DNA of 64,000 bases from Sycobia sp. Sy_11 (GCA_018907035.1 JACCIC010000001.1:2189501-2253500), one strand, 5' to 3'. Counted from the stretch's first letter, positions 1 to 13,954 are shown. Notes: generated from the sequence alone by a model not told the origin. Numbers and translations are program-made.

Positions 1-719
1 CAAGTTAGTTTTGAAATATAAAAGAGATACGAGATTGGGCACATGAGCTGTCACAAAATTGAAGAGCATGTCCTTTTCACCTCTCTTCATTACTTTTTGA
101 CAATTGATAAGACCGGAATCTAGAAATTCTCATATTCAAAAATTAACTTGTGCGTATGTCCATATCGTTCAGCCGTAACTACTCGATCTATCAATATATT
201 GAAGCTTAAATTTTATCAATCTTTCATTTCGAGGTTATTACCTGAAAAACTTCTCACGATAGTCACGAAAGTAAGTTCTGCTTCAATCCTTCTAAAGCAG
301 TGTTTAATGCCGAGTCTTAAGTCTGTATCTCTGTTGTTGGCATTTCAGTATAGATTAACTGCAGTAGTCAGGTTTCTGCTGCACCAGAAAAGATTTGTAC
401 TAAAGGGACATAAATCTATGTCGTCAATCGTATCTTTAAGTGTACGAAGGAATCATCCTGAGGTTATGAACTAATTGAGACGCAGGAGTGCAGATAGTTC
501 GTTCTGAGTTGGATGAAAAAACAGAAGGATTGTTACTATCAATATATTATTAGGTATTACTTAGAGTAATCCTGATTTCGCCCCATCAATTGATGTATAG
601 GGTTCGCAAATGTGATCTTAATAGCTCATGAAGGCGATGATTGTTAACCGATTCCCGACAGTCTTCGCCATGTGTATTGAGGACGGTTCGCGGCTCCTTT
701 ATAAGAAAATTCACGTTAC
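1..719. other. Non-coding, nothing recognised
   Basis: I see no gene, RNA or repeat here that I can name. The open frame at about 148-474 begins with TTG, has no ATG near its start and shows no family motif. A splice-donor-like GTAAGT occurs at 268-273, but no matching exon start was found. Confidence 0.5.
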
Positions 720-1660
720 CGCAACGTTTGGAAATTGTCTAAATTTTCTATCAAATAGTCCCGTCTATTTTGTTTAAATCGAGCGGTCGGCCCTCGCGAT
801 CACAATTCCATTCTGGCGCACGATGGACGATCGCAGTCATAAAATCACCCCGTGTAACCTGGCAGTAACTGCAATAAATCGAGCCATATACCAATTTCGC
901 TTTACAATATCCGTAATAGTGAACTGGCCGGTGGCTTCCAATGAAGGACGCGCGCGATATGAATCCGTTACCGCAAACGACCCGTTGGCCGAGTACCCTG
1001 CCCAAAGTGTAGCGGAGGACCCGTTGGGAGATCCATTCCGCTGTCAGGGCCGAGTCATCGTTGAATTATTAGGATACTCATACGTGCGTATCCTCGGCCG
1101 ATCGAACAAAGTTGAAAATCTGAGAACGATCACAAAAAGCCATCGGTTTATATTCTACAGGTGAACGTGCTTTGGTACATGCTTACGTAATTCCGCTGCA
1201 CTCGACTAACAATAGCAGGAGTCCTCGCTTCCCCGTTCCCTGTAGACTTATCGTACACCTTTTTAACCGATTTACCCGTGTGTACATTCTTCATACCCGC
1301 GTCCGGAAAAATAATAGGGAGCAAAGAACGATGCCCAAATCGCGCAAGGGAAAAGCCCAGCCGCTGGCGGCAGCGCGTCGCTATCGATTACCGATTCATT
1401 GTTTACGCTGCGCAGCCTTCTTTATCTCCCTGTCATTTTTTTTTTTTTCATTCTCCCATTCCTTTCCCCCCAGTTGTCGCGTTGCTCTCTTACGCAGCCT
1501 CCCCCCCTCTGACCGCGCCAATGCATGGAGTGATCGATGAGATTTGTATGTGGAATGAGGCAGGGACGCGTATATCGCGTACAGAGAGCGTGGGACGAAC
1601 TAACTGTCTCGAGTGTTGCGACTTCGTAAAAACTTCGGCGCGTATATATGCATAAATGGA
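720..1660. promoter_or_regulatory. CpG-rich non-coding block, possible promoter or enhancer
   Basis: This block is clearly richer in G+C and CpG than the AT-rich DNA around it. It carries overlapping short open frames on both strands, with no recognisable protein motif. In insect genomes with mosaic composition such blocks often coincide with promoters, 5' untranslated exons or conserved enhancers. One frame (ATG near 1331) has a basic N terminus followed by a Phe/Ser-rich hydrophobic stretch, but that stretch is encoded by a poly-T run and no donor follows. I therefore do not call it the missing Tpst signal-anchor exon. Confidence 0.25.
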
Positions 1661-1978
1661 CGAATTTGTCGATACGGTCGATGAGAGAAGTGATCAAAAG
1701 GAAGATAGAGAGAGGCAGAATTCAACATCTCTTTCGCTCTTTCACTCTGTCCGCTTCGGTGAAATTTTGCACTGTCATCCGATGTTTAATTGAAATAGGA
1801 ACGAGCACCTGTGCTTGCGTTCGTCGAGGAGTTTGCTTTTGGTACGCAGAGTAGCTTTCGAAAGGACCTGCAATAATCTCTTGCGCTGCAAGCTGACGCG
1901 GATCTCTTTCGCTCTATTTTTCTCTTTCGATTCAGCTCTTCCTACCCCTTTTTATCTATCTATCTCTCTATCTCCCTC

Positions 1979-1982
<4 letters not shown>

Positions 1983-2022
<40 letters not shown>
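1983..2022. repeat. (CT)n microsatellite
   Basis: About twenty uninterrupted TC dinucleotides, following a longer pyrimidine-rich stretch with TCTA variants. Confidence 0.97.
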
Positions 2023-2024
<2 letters not shown>

Positions 2025-2039
2025 CGCTCAAAATAGGAA

Positions 2040-4640
2040 ATACGACGGAAACTGACTCTGAGAGAACAAATTTACCTTTGAAAGCGTGAATGTAGAGCTG
2101 TGGAACATATTGTGTTTTTGGTCATTCTTCTGAATGACAACTTTCCTTTATCTATGTAAAGATTTAAAAAAACAAAAAAACATTTTGTTTAAAGTCGATG
2201 GATTGGAACGCCTTGTCGATCCATTCTATCCTTTTTAACGCGAGACTCTTCAATTTTTATTTAGCGAAACGGATTCGACGTGGCCAACATCTGTCGGCGT
2301 CATTTATACACTTGAATAAATACTGAACTCTCTGAATTTGAACAAGTGGAAACCCGGTTACTACTAATAGATCAGTCGGATTATTCGCCATTCTCACAGT
2401 CCTGCTTCGCTTTGCGCTGCGAAAAAGCAAATAATCATCGGTATATCGGCTATGCTTTTAATTCATTTATTAGCATTAATTCGATGTTCACGGGTTCGTA
2501 TTGCTTTTAGCTTCCTTTGCAATTTAAATAAGAAATTTTTCATTAAAAAGCTGGAAAGCATCAAACGCCCTGTGAACATTAAAGCCACGATTGCGCATTT
2601 GTTGCAGCGTCTTGCTTTATTTAACACAATATATTCTCATTTGTTCGTCTCTGCAGTCAAGCTAGTTTCGCAGACGATTTAATTTAGTTATTCAAAATTT
2701 TACAGTCGGATGGCCGTGCACGTTTTAATCCCAGTCTACCGAATGCGAATGTAACTTTAGCTGTACGCAGCTCAAAATTGTTGCCAGCAAGCTTTTGTCT
2801 CGCGTAAATTTAGGAAAGTTTAAAATGTACATCGTGTAGAGTGGGATTAACGAAAGTTACAGCGAGTTTAGCAGCGTTCTCGCGAGCCGGGAATCACTGA
2901 TTTGCTGATTAGGTGTGCCCGGGATTATATAAGTCGATGATACAGTTGTATCAATATTGACCTCAGCAAATCTACGAATTTACTGAAAATTAGCGATTAT
3001 AAATTGATGAGTTACAGTACGAATTCGCCGTACGAATCAGAATATACGTTTCCAATCAGAAATTTTTTAACGAGCCCTTGTCTAAAAATCACAAAAGCGA
3101 AATTTTCATCCGTCTATTTTTGTCGAAAAACCGTTAACTAGAATCCATAGCCGTTTCATAACAGATTGTAACTGTGTCGTAACAGGTAAAAAAAAAACAT
3201 AAAATTCGACATAAAAAAGCGCTTAATTGGTAAAAAAATGAACTGTCATTTTTGTGTCAGTAAATCCCTCTTTCTTTCCCTCTCTCCCTCGGTCCCTCGC
3301 CTAGAGGTTAAGACATGTGCGATCAATAAAAGGGGGGATGACGGTTTTTGTATGGAAATTGAAAAATTCGCAGAAACTAATTACGCACGAAGAAGAAAAT
3401 AAGTTATCTTTCGATTTTTCGTTTATAATTCCGTATTGAAATGACAATGTAGGAATACTTTCCGAAAAATACATTGTAAAGTAAGGTTGGAATTTTGACG
3501 TAAAGATTTGAGAAAGCGCACAAAATCTTTTATAGATATCGATATGTTTTGTTCGCATTTTTCTCACAAATGTCGTAAACCGTAATTGTACATAATTTTA
3601 TAATATTTGAATATTTCTAAGCGAATGTTTGTACGTTATATAAATTGTTGCGCGTAAAATGGTCAAGCTCTCAATGTAGTATTTTATTTATAAAAATAGA
3701 ATTCTTCTCAAATTATATATAAATATTTATCAAAATCAATACAAAATTATGTATAAATAAAGTATTACAATATCTACACTAGCGAGCTTGCTATTTACGT
3801 AAAATTTCAAGGAATTTCACTGTCGTTATACGCGTTTCTATTATTATTTTTACATGAACGACTGAATGACATTGTAAATCAATAATTTCTATTTATATTG
3901 CACAAACCAAACATAAGTATAAATTTAATTGACAATTTAACACTGTTGTATTATTAATTATGATTTTAATTAAAACATGAGTGAACAGACGTAAAGTGAG
4001 TTTAAATGCTCCACATTTTCTGCAAACTTTAGAATTTAAACATACTAAGTGATCTACAAAATTTAGAGACTGAAAAAGTCCATTAACTGCTATTTTATTC
4101 ATATTGTTTAAACAAGCATACAGTTAATTTTACAATAATTAAATGCTTTCAATCTATTTTTTAAAGTCATGAAATGTCTTCTAAGTAAACGAAATTTTCA
4201 GAAGCATGATTAGAAAAGAATACAATGGTTTTCAATAAAAATGGGAATATTTATTACAAAGAAAGAACAAAAAAGATGAAATATAAAGTATTCTGTTCGA
4301 GTCAAGCTTAAACTACGAATTTTAAAATGAAAATTGTATAAAGAAACTTTTCTCAACGAACATTTCTCCTCCCAGACCTGAAAGAATAATGAACCGACTG
4401 CATATCGATTCTCCTGCCCCCTTTTTTTATAGCTCTATGAAAAAAAGTCGATTTCAAAAAGGAAGCAGAAAAGTATCTGCGCCCCAGGTATTAAACGATT
4501 TCCCTCTTATATTTCCGTTCGTCAAACCCGAGCATAGCCAAAACACCGCTGGCTTCTCTGGATTTATCAAATCCCGAATAGAGGAACAAAACGACAGAGG
4601 AAAAAACAACGATAGAAAATAGAAAAACGGGGAAAAATCG
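2040..4640. other. AT-rich non-coding stretch
   Basis: No conserved coding sequence, RNA gene or mobile element was recognised. The short open frames are AT-biased and lack family motifs. Confidence 0.5.
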
Positions 4641-5540
4641 TTAACCCGCCCGTCCCCACCCCAAAGATCCGCTCGTTAAACTGCAAATCTCGTTTATCGC
4701 GATGGGGTATAAGAGGGTGGGGAAGTGCAAATAAAGTGCATCTTAAACTTTTCCTAGACCTTTCCCTAGCGTCGCGATCCGCGCGATTCCCAGACTCTAC
4801 GTCCGCGATGCGAAATTCGCATTTTCTCCCGTCGCGTCGCTCTGAATTGTTCTTCTCTCTCGCGCTCTCCGTCTCCCGACCCCCTTCGCTTTCCTCCCCT
4901 TCCCTTGCCGTTCACGCCTATCCGAGTGTGCGTGTACGTGCGAGAATACGCGCCGCTCGAGCTTGCACTCGGGCTGGTGAAAAATAAAAGCACGCTCGCG
5001 CGCTTTCCCTCCTCCCAGTGGTACAAGTCGACGTCGTCACCGACAACGGGCGACGAGCCGGCATAAATCGCCGTGCGTCGCGCTCGCCTGCCACCCCCTG
5101 CCCTTCTCTGCCACGACTTGTTCCGGAAATGGAAGAGGGTCTCGACACCGAGGAAGCGAGTGTCGACGAGACGGAAGGGGAGGGGGAGTTTGAGCGAAAA
5201 ATGCTAATTGTAAAATATTTTCTCCCGCGCTGTTCCTCTCGCGCTCTCGGCGTTTTGCCCTGTCCGGTACGTTTCTCCTCTTCTCCGTCCCTTCCGGCGC
5301 GCTTTTGTTTTACTTTTGCCCAAACTAGCGTGCATTCATCCTTTCTCCCCCTTCTCTCTCTCTCTCTCTCTCTCTTTCTGGCTGCTCTGTCTTTTTTAGT
5401 CGTATGTAGAAGAGAAGCGCCTTTCTTTTTTACTTTTTCATCTGCGCGAGCATGCACTGCATAGGAAAATTCTGGGGAAGAACGCGCGGCAACTTTGTTT
5501 TGCTCTTCTATCCTCGCCCCCACGGCGTTTTCTTAAATTT
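4641..5540. promoter_or_regulatory. CpG- and pyrimidine-rich block, possible promoter
   Basis: A GC-rich island in AT-rich DNA with many CpG dinucleotides, CT tracts and a TATAAG box near 4709. The overlapping frames on both strands (for example 4918-5523 minus and 5018-5464 plus) are dominated by Arg, Ser and Leu from the CT/GA tracts and look like composition-driven shadows. It could be a promoter or 5' untranslated exon of Tpst, about 10 kb downstream, but no splice evidence links them. Confidence 0.25.
5353..5375. repeat. (CT)n microsatellite
   Basis: Short pure CT tract inside the CpG-rich block. Confidence 0.9.
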
Positions 5541-7310
5541 TCACGATTCTATTACGCATATACATATATATATAATGCCCGTTAGTCCAGTGTAACTGCA
5601 AGCATTCTTCGGAAACTTTTATACGTCGTCGGGGTCGTTAAAGTTAAGCTTCCTTGTTCTTTGATGAAATTCATTGCTTTTACTAAAATTGAGCGAAATA
5701 TAATTTCTTAAGTGGATTTTAATATGTATAATTTTAACCGGTGTAATAATAATTTTGTCAAAAATCTTGCGCTTTTGAATTACGGACGATTTTAATATTT
5801 CAGCGAGTAACTAATTGTCGGAAATTTCTCCGTAACTCCGAGAAATGCGTTTCGAATTAAATTACACTTATATTTCGTCCGTGGATTAGTGCTCGCTTTT
5901 TCATGAACTAAATATAACTTTTGCGAAATATCCAGATATTATTCAAAACTCAAATTCGTTGCAAAATTTAATTTTACTTTTAGCTCTTTCGCCAAAAATT
6001 ATAAAGCAAAAGCCGTCTTATTCTGGCTCACCATCTGTTTAAATTTAAATGAATGAAGTTTTATCGTCTTAATATAAAATAATTTCTTCACCTGTTAAAT
6101 TATTAAAATCGTACGGATTTACAGAATCATTAAGTATTATTATATTATAGATATTAATAATAATTAATAACAATGTATCACTTTTTAATCTCTAATGTGA
6201 GTCTTAACGACCCCTTCCGTCTATTATTAATTTTGTGGTAGACTTTGTCTTATTCCCGTCTTCTGAATGAACCACGTGATTTCTGAATATGTTTTATTAA
6301 TAGTATGATGAACAAATAGTTGTGTTAATGGTATTTATGAATTTACTTCTAAATTGATGTCTTTCCTTACAGATGATGTTAACACTTTTATATATCGTAA
6401 AATATGGTATTTTGTTTTTATATTTATATAAATGAATTTATAGACAGACTGCCTTAATAGTTTGAGAACTGAAATAACTAGTCGGGGGAATATTTTTACT
6501 GAACATTTCAATGCTCATTTGTTTTATCGGTACTTATGAACACCTTTTATCGGGCCTTAGAACATACGTGATTGATTTTAATAAACTGTATTGGTATTTT
6601 AATACAATAATGGTAGATTCGATAACTGTACAATTAGTATATTATGATTAGAAATCTTTTGAAAGTAATTTCGAACTGACTTTTTTCTTCCTTCTCCGTC
6701 GTCTATCTAGCAAAAACTGTTATATTTTCTAGAAAGGACTACATTACTTACAAGTACAAGAAAAATTACTATACTCCATTATAACATTATAGGAACTGCA
6801 TCCATTTTTATTATGCATTTCCAAGAAAAAAATCTGATAGAGTTTTTAATGATTTTTCTTATACACTAGTTGGAATTTGAATAGTTTGGTTTTTATTAGT
6901 TAGACTTAGTTTTCAATTAATTTACTATTAGATCCAAAAGGGAAGCCCTATTTTGAATGGTTCTACCAGGCATGGCGTTACCTGCGAAAGCTGAAGCTTA
7001 ACAATTGATAGAACGAGCTGTACGAGGCCATAGCAGAAACCATTTTTCAGATTCTACTTAAGTAACTCAATTTAAAGATATTATAGCTGATTTTATATAT
7101 GTATATTGTACGTAACAATATAAATAAACTTCCGCTTGAATGTTCGTCCCTGACGTCACGTACAAAATCTGCGTGTAGCAGGTTAAATCTCATTATTAAT
7201 CATTAGTCGATTGAAATTATTTAAAATTATGCTAAAATGCGTTTTGAATATCTCACATGAAAATAAACGAAACATGCTTTTCAAGAAATAAAATTCACGT
7301 ACACCCTGTT
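5541..7310. other. AT-rich non-coding stretch
   Basis: No gene, RNA or mobile element was recognised. A palindromic TGACGTCA (the form of a cAMP-response element) lies at 7151-7158, which may be chance. Confidence 0.5.
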
Positions 7311-7313
7311 CTC

Positions 7314-7640
7314 TTTAATAATTGTACTCGAGCGCCGAGTGCCGGACACATTTCACGGTGTTGAAGTGCAGAGTGTGGCCCTTTCACGCGCATAACACCG
7401 CCGACCGCAACGCCACTGCGAGCCTGTGAGTATTAGGAAACACGCTGATTATTTGGGCTCGTCGACCCTGGGATTGATCGGGCAATCGAATCGTTGCCGC
7501 GATCTCTCGTGGTGGAAATTGGCAACTGAAGTTGGACAGCACACTGTCTGGAAAAACACAGTAGTCGCGCTGTATTTGCATAGTTTGGCAATTATCAATT
7601 CATCGATTTCCATAAACGTTAGAGAAGCAATCGTGTAGCG
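7314..7640 (+). promoter_or_regulatory. GC-rich islet with a strong splice donor, possible 5' untranslated exon
   Basis: A locally GC-rich segment, and one of the better splice-donor matches on the plus strand upstream of Tpst (GTGAGT, about 7427-7432) lies within it. No ATG precedes that donor inside the islet, so any exon ending there would be non-coding. It is a candidate promoter plus 5' untranslated exon for Tpst, by position and donor only. Confidence 0.18.
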
Positions 7641-8169
7641 TTAAATTTTTTTACAACAGCTACTATTCAGTTGCTGGTTGTGATAGACGAGCATTCTTCA
7701 AATTATGGTCTCGTACAAACCTTTTTGAAAATTAAAATTTTGAAAAATAGGAAAATTTCTGCCCGAATTACTTTTTAAGAAAATTGCGTAATATAACAGA
7801 AAAATATCGATCGATTCTTCTAATAAACATAATATTAAAAAAATTCTCTTCAAAAAACTATTCATGGATAGAAAAAGAAAACTGGAAACATTGATTTCAC
7901 ATATGTAATTCAATACATGTAATTTTTTTTAATACTTATTTATTTTACAGCATCATATTTCAAATATTTTTCTTTGATTAATTAGAAGAAAACCGATTGT
8001 TATAGGGAACGTCCTAGTGCGAAATATGTCATTGAATGATAAAGCAATATACTTCCTATGTTAATTACGGATGCCCGATCGTAGGCTTCTTCTAAAAAAT
8101 CATTGTATCGTGTCTGCATATTGACAGGCTCGCGACGAAGAAACAGGAAAAAAATCCTTCCATAATTTA

Positions 8170-8616
8170 AACTTAGCCCCCCCCCTCTCTCCCACTTACC
8201 TCTCAGTACCGACACTGTGAATTCCCACGCGCGCGAACTCTCGAGATTTACGAGGGGGTCGCTACTCTCTGCGCGCGAGCTTTCGAACTTACAGGAGTGT
8301 TTTGAATACCCGCGGGTATTTCAGACAGGGACCGTGAGAGGTGGTGGCGGGGGGGGGGGTTATTCGTGGATAAAACCGAGAGATTAATCCGCGGCGCGGT
8401 GTATTTCGATGGTTATTCCCGATTGCTCGACGCGCTGCGCAAGCTGATGCTCGTGGAGCTTTCAAAGAAAAAACTCTCTCTGGGCGACGGGGGCGCGTGG
8501 AGTGGGAAATCTGTAGGTGGGGGGAGGAGGGATGTATTTGGAAAATAGGATAGCAGAACGAGGCGGGAGGGTTGATGTTTGTTTTGCGGTCGAATTGCGC
8601 CGGTGACAATTCGGGA

Positions 8617-8624
<8 letters not shown>
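8170..8624. other. GC-rich non-coding block
   Basis: CpG-rich sequence with a run of G at about 8350-8359 and short overlapping frames on both strands. No protein motif was recognised. It may be regulatory. Confidence 0.3.

Positions 8625-8648
<24 letters not shown>
8625..8648. repeat. (GA)n microsatellite
   Basis: Pure GA tract at the edge of the GC-rich block. Confidence 0.9.
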
Positions 8649-9995
8649 AATGGTAATTTTTTTAATTGGCGATGGTATTTTAAGAGAGATTCATTTAAGT
8701 CGTTCGAGGCAGTATTTTAAAATGTGACTATACAATACAAATTTAGCCTCGCTGTATAGAATTGAACTATTTTGGTAAGGGGTGTTGCTTCATGCAGTCA
8801 AATTTTCTTGACAGTTTTTTCGTTGACTTATGGGCGAATAAAGGATGGACGGTCCCTACCTCCACTACCAATATTTTAAGAAATTTGATATAATGAGATT
8901 TCGACACTTCCGACAAACTGTTCTATTAAGAAGACAAAAATATACTGCAATCTAGCTAAAAAAAAAGGTCGTGTATGCTTTCTGCAAATCACTAACACAT
9001 GGTAATGTGTAAATCTGATGCTTTTGAATATAACAATATTCAGTGGGAATCGTGGGAAAGGAAAAATAAAAAATACAAATCATTTTCTATATGTTTTGTA
9101 TAATTATTTACTCTTTACGTTGGTTAATACAATGACGTATCGTAATAACGTCGTATTTTTCTGAAAGCAAGTTGTAATATCAGATAATATTCGATAAATT
9201 GTCCAGCAGTGATTTTTTAAGTTAATTCGACTGGTGAGTCTCCTCTGCTCTCCCTGCCCGAGAGACCGAGCATTCAGATTGACTCCGTTAACATCGCGCG
9301 CAATACGACGGTATCGCGCTCCTATACGTTTATCATTTGCTCATTAATCTGCAAAAAAAAATTATGTATATTTAAGCCTAAGTCAATTATCTGCTAATGC
9401 CCAATCGTTTTCATATGGCAAAACCCTTTTCTCTATACTTTTTGGTTAATTGAAAAACGCTGAAACAGTTGCATTGTTTGATTTCCCAGAAGAACCCGTG
9501 TGAAATTCATTGTTCAATAACTCGAGAACGGGCTTTCGAACTTTTGGACAGATAGTTTATTCAACGTTATCTGTAAACTACCGAAATTTCAAGAATCAAG
9601 ATCTTATTTGCCTTGGAGACACTACGTCCCTAAGATTTTGCTTGGGACACAGTGCTAATTTCGTGACGAGCTCCATGTAAGGAATGAAAAAATTACAAAA
9701 AAAATTTCAAGAATATTTGTCGAAAAATGTTTTATTGCACTATAAATAATAGTCAGGTTCCATCCGTTGTTTTTTTATGAACATAGAAAATTCCGAAGTA
9801 GTTCATTGTATAATGAATTTTTATACTTTCACTAAATTAGTGAAACTAAGTTTGATAGCAAGGTAAACAACAAGCATTGTAAAACTGGCGCACTTTCATC
9901 AATGATTTACATAATTCTCACAGAAATTATATCATGTTAAATAATGTCGCTGATTCCAATACTGCAATGTGTACGGACTATTTGGAAAGGACAGA

Positions 9996-10001
<6 letters not shown>

Positions 10002-10029
<28 letters not shown>
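10002..10029. repeat. (AT)n microsatellite
   Basis: Pure AT dinucleotide tract. Confidence 0.97.
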
Positions 10030-10141
10030 TGCAATAACTCATAATGCGGCGGTAGCTTAACGGGAAAGTCAGTCCACGTGTATATAATATAGAGCCCTTG
10101 CGGTTCATGCTCGCCAGCCCGTCTTGCCCTCTCAAATCTTC

Positions 10142-10144
<3 letters not shown>

Positions 10145-10190
<46 letters not shown>
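10145..10190. repeat. (AT)n microsatellite
   Basis: Pure AT tract of about 23 units, 115 bp after the previous one. Confidence 0.97.
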
Positions 10191-10193
<3 letters not shown>

Positions 10194-11475
10194 ATCTCTA
10201 AAAAAGTACCTAAAAGACAACTTGCCCCCTTTTTTATATCCGGCTTTTCATAGCACAAAGACGAAACGTGAGATTTCGCAGCGCGCGTTGTGTGTGCGTG
10301 TGTGTGTTTTTTTCATCATACGGGATGAGACGAAAAAATGAAATCCATGGCGTCTGGTCGCATATACGCACCTTTTCCATTAGAATCTAACGGGTTTTCT
10401 GATCTTTCACCCAAAAGCGGTTTACGTGGATTTCACGTTTGTTTATTTTTTTTTTCTTTTTGTTCTCATCGCGAGCTAAAAGCATCGATTGAATTTTTCA
10501 ACGTGGTGGCGGACGCTCGAACGCGCCCGAACGCGAAAACGTTTTGCATTAAAAAGATTCGCGAAACATTGCCGTTTGAAGCAAAGTGTTAAATAATTAA
10601 GTTTATGTAAAAAAAAATGAAAGAGAGAGAGTATCAAGGGAACAGGTTGTTTTTCGAACAAGGACAAACAAACGGAGAAGAAATCGATCATCAAATGTAA
10701 ACGCGTCACTAATTTTCCTACAAAGGGGGAGGGCTGTCAGATGTGGGTGACGGATAGCTCTAAATTTATTACATATGACTTCTGTAAATTTTCAATATAC
10801 CTCAAATTCTCCTTCCAAATCTAATTTCCAAAATATACTACCATGATATGGTTTTTTTCTTACAATTACAGAACTTTTCTTTACTTAGCTTGATTTTACT
10901 CCGTAATAAGAGATTTTGTTCTATTAAAGAAACCCGTATTTTTAACTTCGAGGAAAGAATAATGTTTCAAGGAATGAAGTTGTAATGAAGCTCTGTGCGT
11001 AAAAATCGTTCGCCTTTTAAATCATCTTGAATTAAGCTGCGCTTTAATAAGCAATAGGAATAAGTAACTATGCATTTACAAACGCAGATTCATTAGAACT
11101 TTTTTTTGTTGTTGAGAAGAAATGTGGTTTTTTCTTAGAACTTGAATCTGAGAGCAGAAGTTTCCCTTTAAAGTTACCGAGCAGTGTATTACGTAAAGAT
11201 AAACGAAACAAACGAGAAGGGAAAAAGTTCTACTTAAAGTACGTAAGTGATAAAAATCGATGTAAATGATATTTCATCTACGGATAATGCTGTGATCATA
11301 ATACTAGTGAAACAAATCCATTGAAGAATAAAAGGACTGAGTCATCTTATTGGTAAGAGTAGGAAACGGAAGGAAAAAAAATATTTCTGTCGTTATAAAT
11401 TGCTCTAGTATCCTTGGCCTTATTGCGAAATTCACTCGCAAATCATAATTAAGCTCAGGTTGCTATTAGAAGTGA

Positions 11476-11498
11476 ATATATATATATATATATATATC
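11476..11498. repeat. (AT)n microsatellite
   Basis: Pure AT tract. Confidence 0.95.
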
Positions 11499-11989
11499 GT
11501 GTTGTATATCTTTACAATTAAATTATACAATTAAATCGACTGCCTAGTATGTGCGTCCCGTGCGTCTTCTTTCTGATTGATTTTATAATATTACGCGAAC
11601 GTTTCGTCTTATGCGGATCATGTAATTTGATTTAAACACGAGAAAAGTATACCACATTATGGGACTCGAAAAGCATTATAATCTTAAAAGTCACGGATCC
11701 CATTTCGGAAATAATCGGAGTTGCGTCGCTCAATTCGCACGAAACCCGTCATTCGTGTCGGACAGCTCCTGCGAGATAGCATACATAACGTAATACAGCC
11801 TCTTATTCGGACAGTCTCGTCGCAGCGCGAGAATTCAATTGTAAAATGCCGTCGACCTCGCCTACGCTTTTTATATCACACCTGCAATAAGTCCTCGCCC
11901 TTCGCCCGCTCTCCGCGCGCATTATATTGCGAATTCCCGGATTTTATTCCTTCCTGCTCGACATCGGTTGGACATCTTTTATTTCCCTA

Positions 11990-11995
<6 letters not shown>

Positions 11996-12021
<26 letters not shown>
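11996..12021. repeat. (CT)n microsatellite
   Basis: CT tract, with one interruption near its start. Confidence 0.9.
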
Positions 12022-13669
12022 GATTCAAGGAGAATATAATAAAGGCCGAATCGTATTAAATTACTCGAAGCTATGCTACCGATGTAGAAATATCGAGAAA
12101 TATCGATGGCTGATAAGTCTCTGAAACATCAGAAGCGCTGTAACAAATTTGTTCCCTAGCCCGCTAGTCTGATAAAAATCAGACTGTGACGTCTACCATG
12201 ATATTTTTGACGCGCTGCGAGCGACTCTGGTGGAGAATTGATCCCGCGACAACTAATCGAAAAGTTCAAAAAGCGGCTTAACTCGAACTGTAAGTTGGCC
12301 AAAATCCAAATTTAAGCACAGATTTTTTCCATCCAATTATCATCAAATGAGACGAAAATACAGCTTTGAATTTATCGATGAATTAATTAATAAATCTTAA
12401 AATTGCCACAGAATCTAGTCCTGAACTTGAATCTGTGTTTCGCACCTTGACGACGCCAATGCACTGCAAAAAAGTTAAATTATGAAGTATACCTCGATTT
12501 ATTATACAGATTACGATCGTCGGATTATCGAGTTGACAATTTGAACTTGTATTTTCATTTGTGTATCGCATTTATAGCAGTTTATCTAATCTAAAGGAAA
12601 ATGACAAATACGAACATCTACGAATAAGAGATGTAGAATATACCCATATATGGATACACGTGCTTCTGGTTTAGTGCTTGACATATTATTAAGGCGTAAT
12701 AACTTTTAGTACGGTTTATTCACGCAATTTAGCCCATTGCCATAATGATGAGAATACTCCTAATGAAGTAGATAAACTTCTATGTGGTATACACTGATGT
12801 CATCAAGGCACGAAACAGAGATTTGCGATTCTAAGCTTTTTACAAAAAAAAAAAAATTATTATGACATAACTACACATAAAAAAATAGAACCATCAAGTA
12901 CATTTTCTTTATTAACTATAACCTGCCATTTCAAAATAGAATTAAAAAATACTTTAATTCCCCATTCTTGCCACTACGAATGCCTTTGACAATATTTTCC
13001 TTTTTTAAACATATTGTATTTTTAAATATATATATTTGTGAATTTAATACATATGTGAAAATGTTTATTAGTTAAGCACCAACTAACGTGATAATTGACT
13101 AACTGATATAAAAATACTTCAGTAATTAACTACCAATAACTTTATCAAGATATTTCTGATAGTCAAAAATTATTCAACTTTAAAAAATCGTACTCAATAA
13201 TAAAAATTCATATACCGGAAGAATCAGTAATTCAATAATCCATTATTTCGAGAATTTTTAGAATTGCTGAAATATAACAAATACGTTAAAAATGTGCAAA
13301 TTTGAATGAACGGCGAATTCAAATAAAAAATAATTTAATTAACCATTCAAACCACGAACATTATATACGCAGAATATATAACAATTGTGAAATTATTAAT
13401 TTTTTTATTTGATAGTAGTAGAATAATTTAAATAAACGTCATGTTTTCATCCATAATTTAACATCGTCGAACTGTTCCTTTTAATAAAAAATTCTGACGA
13501 GCATTAAAATCATTATTTTGATAGTACTATTTTTATCTGATTGTAACTATTGTATTTTTCATTGTAAAGTATATATATATATATGTATATACACATGGAT
13601 GTGCATCATTCTGGTCTGAAAGAAAAGAAAATCCTATAATCTAAAATGCAAATCGCCCGTTTCCAATGC

Positions 13670-13860
13670 TCGCGCCAAAGGCATAAATAATCCATCGAAT
13701 AACGTCCCGTCGAGTCTCCCGGCCGCGCGCGGCTTTCGCGCGACATCAAAACATTCGAGCTTTAAGCCGCTCCGGCCGCACACCCTTCACCCCCCCCTCC
13801 CTCCGCCCATCTCGCGGCCTGCCCCGCGACGCGCACTCCCAATAAATTCTATAACTCACC
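13670..13860. other. Short GC-rich non-coding block
   Basis: CpG- and C-rich sequence between AT-rich flanks. The antisense frame that crosses it continues into an (AT)n tract and is not credible as a gene. Confidence 0.3.
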
Positions 13861-13954
13861 TTTTGTTTATTCCGTATTGAATTTTTCACGGCTTCTTTTT
13901 GGAAGCCTTTCTTGGCGCGGAAAATATAACTCTTGCCACACATGTACACACACA

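Larger units (their letters stand above)
8650..13660. other. AT-rich non-coding stretch with microsatellites
   Basis: No coding sequence was recognised. The reading frames here are AT-biased or consist of translated microsatellite (runs of Ile-Tyr). Small GC-richer patches at about 9230-9330, 10260-10580 and 11690-11960 have no identifiable function. Confidence 0.5.

Noticed and set aside
148..474. Open frame with an internal GTAAGT, considered as an upstream Tpst exon
   Set aside because: No ATG in frame before a stop, no hydrophobic anchor and no similarity.
1172..1655. Frame with a basic N terminus and hydrophobic Phe/Ser run, considered as the Tpst signal-anchor exon
   Set aside because: The hydrophobic run comes from poly-T, no splice donor follows, and there is no similarity to Tpst.
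4918..5523. 201-codon minus-strand frame
   Set aside because: Composition is driven by GA/CT tracts (runs of Arg-Glu-Arg-Glu); overlapping plus-strand frames are equally long and there is no family motif.
7151..7158. TGACGTCA as a functional cAMP-response element
   Set aside because: A single 8-bp match in 64 kb with no promoter evidence is compatible with chance.
10040..10140. tRNA-like sequence between two (AT)n tracts
   Set aside because: No cloverleaf with proper A and B boxes could be drawn.
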